The notes under the pieces: generated by a model
Database searches by the model: none
Seen by the model: the letters and a program-made list of their open reading frames with translations, nothing else
What the model was told of the DNA's origin: nothing
In this document: in pieces, positions 5,356-8,151 of the stretch
Layout of the letters: each line of letters opens with the position of its first letter
Numbering within the stretch: the stretch's first letter is position 1
Origin: an uncultured Pseudomonadota bacterium
Lineage (GTDB): Bacteria > Pseudomonadota > Alphaproteobacteria > RF32 > CAG-239
Direction: 5' to 3'
DNA: 8,151 bases
Assembly: GCA_949295395.1 (NCBI GenBank)
Contig: CASFLB010000052.1
Coordinates: 1 to 8,151 of the forward strand
Made by a program: the position numbers and the translations under genes

Positions 5356-5752
5356 ACTGCAACTTAGCGGCTTCGGCGGCTAAGTCTTGATTGAAAAGCT
5401 TGTTGTGATAAGCCTTCTCTAGTTCTTCTTTGCTGATGAAAGCCTTCAAGTCTCCGCTCTTAAAGCTGTATCCGCAGCGGGTGCGGTTGAATGTGGCTTT
5501 TACCGCTGTTGTTTGGCAGCCGCAGATGTTGATTAGTGGAGAAATCTTGTCATTGAGAATATCAATGAAGAGGTTTTTATCTTTCTTAAACAACAAGGCG
5601 GCGTTTAAGTCTTTTTCAGAGTTTTCGTTTTGGGAGATGATTATTCCCCATGCTAACTCACGAGGTTTTACCCCAAAGCGGTTAGCAAAAAACTCTTTTT
5701 TCATAATCTGAACAGCCCGAATCGGGGTGTTTTTTCTTTCTTTCTTGTTCAT
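5354..5752 (-). CDS. Hypothetical protein (132 aa)
   Basis: I do not recognise this protein. It is basic, with no signal peptide or membrane segment, so it is probably cytoplasmic. The first 25 or so residues are rich in Lys and Arg. The middle (about 33-75) reads as alternating beta and helix. Three cysteines cluster at 77, 79 and 93 (ICGCQ and RTRCGY), which might bind metal or form part of an active site. The last third is helical (EELEKAYHNKLF). An in-frame stop lies four codons upstream of the ATG at 5752, so that ATG or Met17 (5704) must be the start. Neither has a visible Shine-Dalgarno site. Coding is supported by an upstream promoter candidate on the same strand and by the exact abutment of its stop to the shared terminator. 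Confidence 0.68.
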   Translation of the reverse strand: MNKKERKNTPIRAVQIMKKEFFANRFGVKPRELAWGIIISQNENSEKDLNAALLFKKDKNLFIDILNDKISPLINICGCQTTAVKATFNRTRCGYSFKSGDLKAFISKEELEKAYHNKLFNQDLAAEAAKLQ

Positions 5753-5784
5753 AATAATGTTTATTTAATTTGGTTTATGGACAA

Positions 5785-5812
5785 AATATAGCATAAAAAA
5801 ATTATTTTGCAA
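5785..5812 (-). promoter_or_regulatory. Candidate promoter of the 132-residue protein gene
   Basis: On the minus strand TTGCAA (5812-5807, four of six matches) is followed by 16 bases and TATATT (5790-5785, five of six). The predicted start is near 5778, about 25 bases before the ATG. The AT-rich background lowers confidence. Confidence 0.5.
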
Positions 5813-5825
5813 GTGTTTTTTTGTC

Positions 5826-5854
5826 TTAACAAAATATTTATCTTATGGTATTAT
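5826..5854 (+). promoter_or_regulatory. Candidate promoter of the 622-residue protein gene and downstream methyltransferase
   Basis: TTAACA at 5826-5831 (five of six matches to TTGACA) is followed by a 17-base spacer and TATTAT at 5849-5854 (five of six). Transcription would start near 5861, giving a leader of about 34 bases before the ATG at 5895. Confidence 0.6.
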
Positions 5855-5894
5855 ACTTATTAATATTAAATTAATTGTCAATGAGTGACCGCTG

Positions 5895-7763
5895 ATGCCT
5901 AATAAAATAATAATAGACGAAATTACAACTCTCCGCTTGTTGCATGATACGCGAAAAAATATGCAGAAATACTGCCAAGGACAGAAAAATGCGCCAATCA
6001 AAAAGGCCTTAATTGAAGGTTATGCTTTATTTGGTGATGAAAAAGTAGCCTGTCAAAAGGTTAAAGATATTCTTTTGGCGCAAATATCAGAGGTTAATTT
6101 TAATCCCTATGCCTTTAAATCAACGACTAAAGAAGAAGACAAAGCTCAGCAAAAAGCCGTTAAAAAAGCTTCTGCTCAAAATAAAAACACTCTTCTGTTA
6201 AAAAAACAGATTTGTGAGGAGATTGCTTATCAGCAAAGTTTGGGTAAAATGACGGATGTTTCTCCCGATGCTGCGTTTAGCGCCGTTGGTTTGGATAAAG
6301 AAAATTTTTATGTTAAGATTGCCGGTCGCGATGAGCCTTTAACTTTTAAGCTGTTTCAGTATAAAGGAAAATTTTTTTCTTCTTTGGGGCGAAAGGCTGT
6401 GACAGATCCAAAATATGCCAAAAAAGGTTTTGACAACAGCACTTATAAAATGTTGTCAGAGTTGGAAAATAAGGAATTTACGCTTCAAGAGGTTGAAAAA
6501 GTGGCCAATGTCGGAAAAAGGTATTTGCCGTCTATGTATAAGGGATATTTGGGGATTGATAAAGAAGCTGAACTTAGCCCCGAACAGCAAAAAGAGCTGG
6601 ATATATTGAACTCATTGACGGCTGCCGATCAATTGCGCTTTGTGGCCGGTGTTAAACAACGCACCAAAGATATTAAAAATCATCAGAAGTTTTTTGATGA
6701 AGTACATCATCTAGAAGAGCCAATCAAACTTATAAGAGATGAAAAAGCGTTGCAAGATTTATTTAAGCGGCATGCTTTGCCCGATAAAGCCGCTTTGGTG
6801 CAAGATGAATTTATTGACAGCGTTGTTAAGGCGGATAAGAAAAATTTGTGGAATGGTTTTACCAAAGCGCAAGATGGAAACAGTCGGTTTTCTGATTATG
6901 ATATTTTTATCTCAAATTTAATCTCTAAGAACAGCGCTATTTTTAAGGAAGCTTATGATTTTGAAAGCGGGAAAGAGGTTAAGGCTCCGATTAAAACCGC
7001 GTTTGATAAGGTAAAATCGTTGTCTATTCCGCCGTTGCCGAATGAGCTGTGCGCGGAGATTGTGGCACTCGGAATTTTTCAGCAAGGCGTTTTTAATCAG
7101 CCAAGCGATGATAAACTGGCAAAGATGAATCAGCTTTTGAATGAATTTAATCTGAATATCAATTTTCTTGAAGAGCCGGTTGTTAAAGCGCCTGATGAAA
7201 GCATTGCCTCCGGTGCGGCACAGCTGAAAATTGACCGCAATGCTTTTGAAGAAGATAAACGCACGCCGGTTTATAATACCCAGAAAAAGTTGTTTCATAA
7301 GCAGCTTTCTAAAATGGGGATTGAGGCGGTTGATGAAGAATCGACACATCATTATTTGGCCCTAAAATATAACGGTTTTGTCGGTAAGCGTCTGAACAGC
7401 TTGGCAAATTATGTATCAACTGCGCGTGAACACCCGTGGAATGTTGACGGGCATCATATGACGCATCAGTTTGACACGGCCGGAGAATTTTTGGTGGCTG
7501 ACGACAAAGGTGCTCTCTCGCTTATGGATTTTAACCGCTTGCGCAAAAGTTTTAATAATGGTGGAAACTTAACGCTGCGAATTCCTATTTTGCAAGTAAG
7601 AGATGCTCCAAATGAGCCTTTTCATGACTTGTTGCCTTCTTCGGAGAATAAAGAGGGTGGAAACGGCTATATTGCTTGTGATAAAAATGCAAAAGAGATT
7701 ATTGCCGTTCCGGCTTATTGTTTGGACGGGAAGGGTGGACGTTCTATCTCAAATGGTAGGTGA
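5895..7763 (+). CDS. Hypothetical protein (622 aa), unknown family
   Basis: I do not recognise this protein. There is no signal peptide or membrane segment. Residues 1-115 are Lys/Gln-rich helix, with a low-complexity stretch at 78-98. Residues 125-165 look beta-rich. Residues 185-425 are mostly helical. The C-terminal part (about 455-622) differs: it is rich in Gly, Asn, His and aromatic residues, with histidines at 485-486 and a cluster at 513-524 (HPWNVDGHHMTHQF) that could bind metal. Whether it resembles an HNH-type or other catalytic site cannot be judged by eye. The ATG at 5895 is the only sensible start because an in-frame TGA lies nine bases upstream; only a weak GAGTGA precedes it. 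The next gene begins two bases after its stop, so they form an operon. The function is unknown; a multidomain enzyme or an effector are both guesses. Confidence 0.78.
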   Translation: MPNKIIIDEITTLRLLHDTRKNMQKYCQGQKNAPIKKALIEGYALFGDEKVACQKVKDILLAQISEVNFNPYAFKSTTKEEDKAQQKAVKKASAQNKNTLLLKKQICEEIAYQQSLGKMTDVSPDAAFSAVGLDKENFYVKIAGRDEPLTFKLFQYKGKFFSSLGRKAVTDPKYAKKGFDNSTYKMLSELENKEFTLQEVEKVANVGKRYLPSMYKGYLGIDKEAELSPEQQKELDILNSLTAADQLRFVAGVKQRTKDIKNHQKFFDEVHHLEEPIKLIRDEKALQDLFKRHALPDKAALVQDEFIDSVVKADKKNLWNGFTKAQDGNSRFSDYDIFISNLISKNSAIFKEAYDFESGKEVKAPIKTAFDKVKSLSIPPLPNELCAEIVALGIFQQGVFNQPSDDKLAKMNQLLNEFNLNINFLEEPVVKAPDESIASGAAQLKIDRNAFEEDKRTPVYNTQKKLFHKQLSKMGIEAVDEESTHHYLALKYNGFVGKRLNSLANYVSTAREHPWNVDGHHMTHQFDTAGEFLVADDKGALSLMDFNRLRKSFNNGGNLTLRIPILQVRDAPNEPFHDLLPSSENKEGGNGYIACDKNAKEIIAVPAYCLDGKGGRSISNGR

Positions 7764-7765
7764 TA

Positions 7766-8151
7766 ATGCTAAGAGCGATTTTGATTTTGCCGTTTAATGT
7801 TTTGATAACACTACCGATTATCATTTTGTGTTTTTGCGGTGGAAGTTTGATTGCGCCAAAGCTCTCAGTGACTTTGGTTTTGATGCTTTTGTTTTTTATG
7901 AGCGGATTGGCTCTTATGATTAAGACAATTTCCCTTTTTGTTCATATCGGCAAAGGTTCTCTTGCCCCGTGGAACCCTACGCAAAAATTGGTTGTCGTCG
8001 GGCCGTATGCCTATGTTCGCAATCCGATGCTGCTTGGCGTTTTTCTGGTCCTTGCCGGTGAAGCTTTGTTGTTTCAAAGTTGGGCGCTGTTAATTTATCT
8101 TTTGGTCTTTATTGTGATTAATGCCGTTTATTTTCCTTTTTCTGAAGAAAA
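7766..8151 (+). CDS. Membrane methyltransferase of the ICMT/phospholipid-methyltransferase type, N-terminal part (3' end off window)
   Basis: The frame is open from the ATG at 7766 to the right edge, giving 128 residues plus two bases. It is hydrophobic, with likely membrane segments at about 5-28, 33-56, 88-105 and 106-125. The stretch VVGPYAYVRNPMLLGV (77-92) matches the G-P-Y-x-Y-x-R-[HN]-P-M-x-x-G signature seen in isoprenylcysteine carboxyl methyltransferase and related bacterial membrane proteins. The edge residues FPFSEE fit the family's conserved EE just before the S-adenosylmethionine-binding tail, which is missing here. Bacterial members rarely have a proven substrate; methylation of a lipid or small membrane compound is the usual guess. 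It begins two bases after the previous stop, with TAGGTGA (7757-7763) as a weak ribosome site inside the upstream gene's end, so translational coupling is likely. Confidence 0.82.
   Translation, partial: MLRAILILPFNVLITLPIIILCFCGGSLIAPKLSVTLVLMLLFFMSGLALMIKTISLFVHIGKGSLAPWNPTQKLVVVGPYAYVRNPMLLGVFLVLAGEALLFQSWALLIYLLVFIVINAVYFPFSEE

Noticed and set aside
6918..7352. Minus-strand ORF of 144 codons
   Set aside because: It is antisense to the 622-residue gene, with no ribosome site or promoter noticed.
7865..8077. Minus-strand ORF of 70 codons
   Set aside because: It lies antisense to the membrane methyltransferase gene, whose family motif is clear.
1..8151. CRISPR array, insertion sequence, prophage or toxin-antitoxin system
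   Set aside because: No regularly spaced repeats, terminal inverted repeats with target duplication, transposase, integrase or recognisable toxin-antitoxin pair were found by eye.

Overview
The window is AT-rich bacterial chromosome that best fits an alphaproteobacterium. PhoB and Rpe both have an alphaproteobacterial look, genes carry Shine-Dalgarno sites, and sigma70-type TTGACA/TATAAT promoters are common. A Cys-rich secreted-type protein beside many unrecognised genes suggests an uncultured, perhaps host-associated lineage. That placement is inference from memory of protein families; no database search was run.

Layout, left to right. (1) 1-406: the 3' end of a Cys-rich protein gene, closed by an intrinsic terminator. 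(2) 505-1960: a near-consensus promoter drives a 467-residue helical, TPR-like cytoplasmic protein of unknown role. (3) 1984-2177: tRNA-Thr(UGU) with its own promoter and encoded CCA, followed by two tandem hairpin terminators. (4) 2216-2881, minus: a HAD-superfamily hydrolase. (5) 2882-3275: a 394-base stretch without a protein gene. It holds a candidate structured small RNA on the minus strand (promoter, three hairpins, terminator) and the terminator of the next gene. (6) 3276-3773, minus: a ferritin-like diiron protein, with a corrected start. (7) 3774-3916: a divergent control region with two inverted repeats that share half-sites. (8) 3917-5310: rpe (ribulose-phosphate 3-epimerase), then a phoB-type response regulator, probably co-transcribed. 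(9) 5311-5355: an 18-bp bidirectional terminator between phoB and a convergent unknown gene. (10) 5354-5752, minus: a 132-residue unknown protein. (11) 5753-5894: a divergent promoter region in which both flanking genes lack a good ribosome binding site. (12) 5895-8151: a 622-residue unknown protein and, two bases after its stop, the start of an integral-membrane ICMT/phospholipid-methyltransferase-like gene that runs off the right edge.

How the genes relate. Rpe serves the pentose phosphate pathway, PhoB is a phosphate-response-type regulator, and the ferritin-like protein implies iron or oxidative-stress handling. There is no phage, transposon, CRISPR or integrase signal. The least explained items are the minus-strand small RNA at about 2959-3131, the 622-residue protein paired with a membrane methyltransferase, and the paired operator-like repeats between the ferritin-like gene and rpe.
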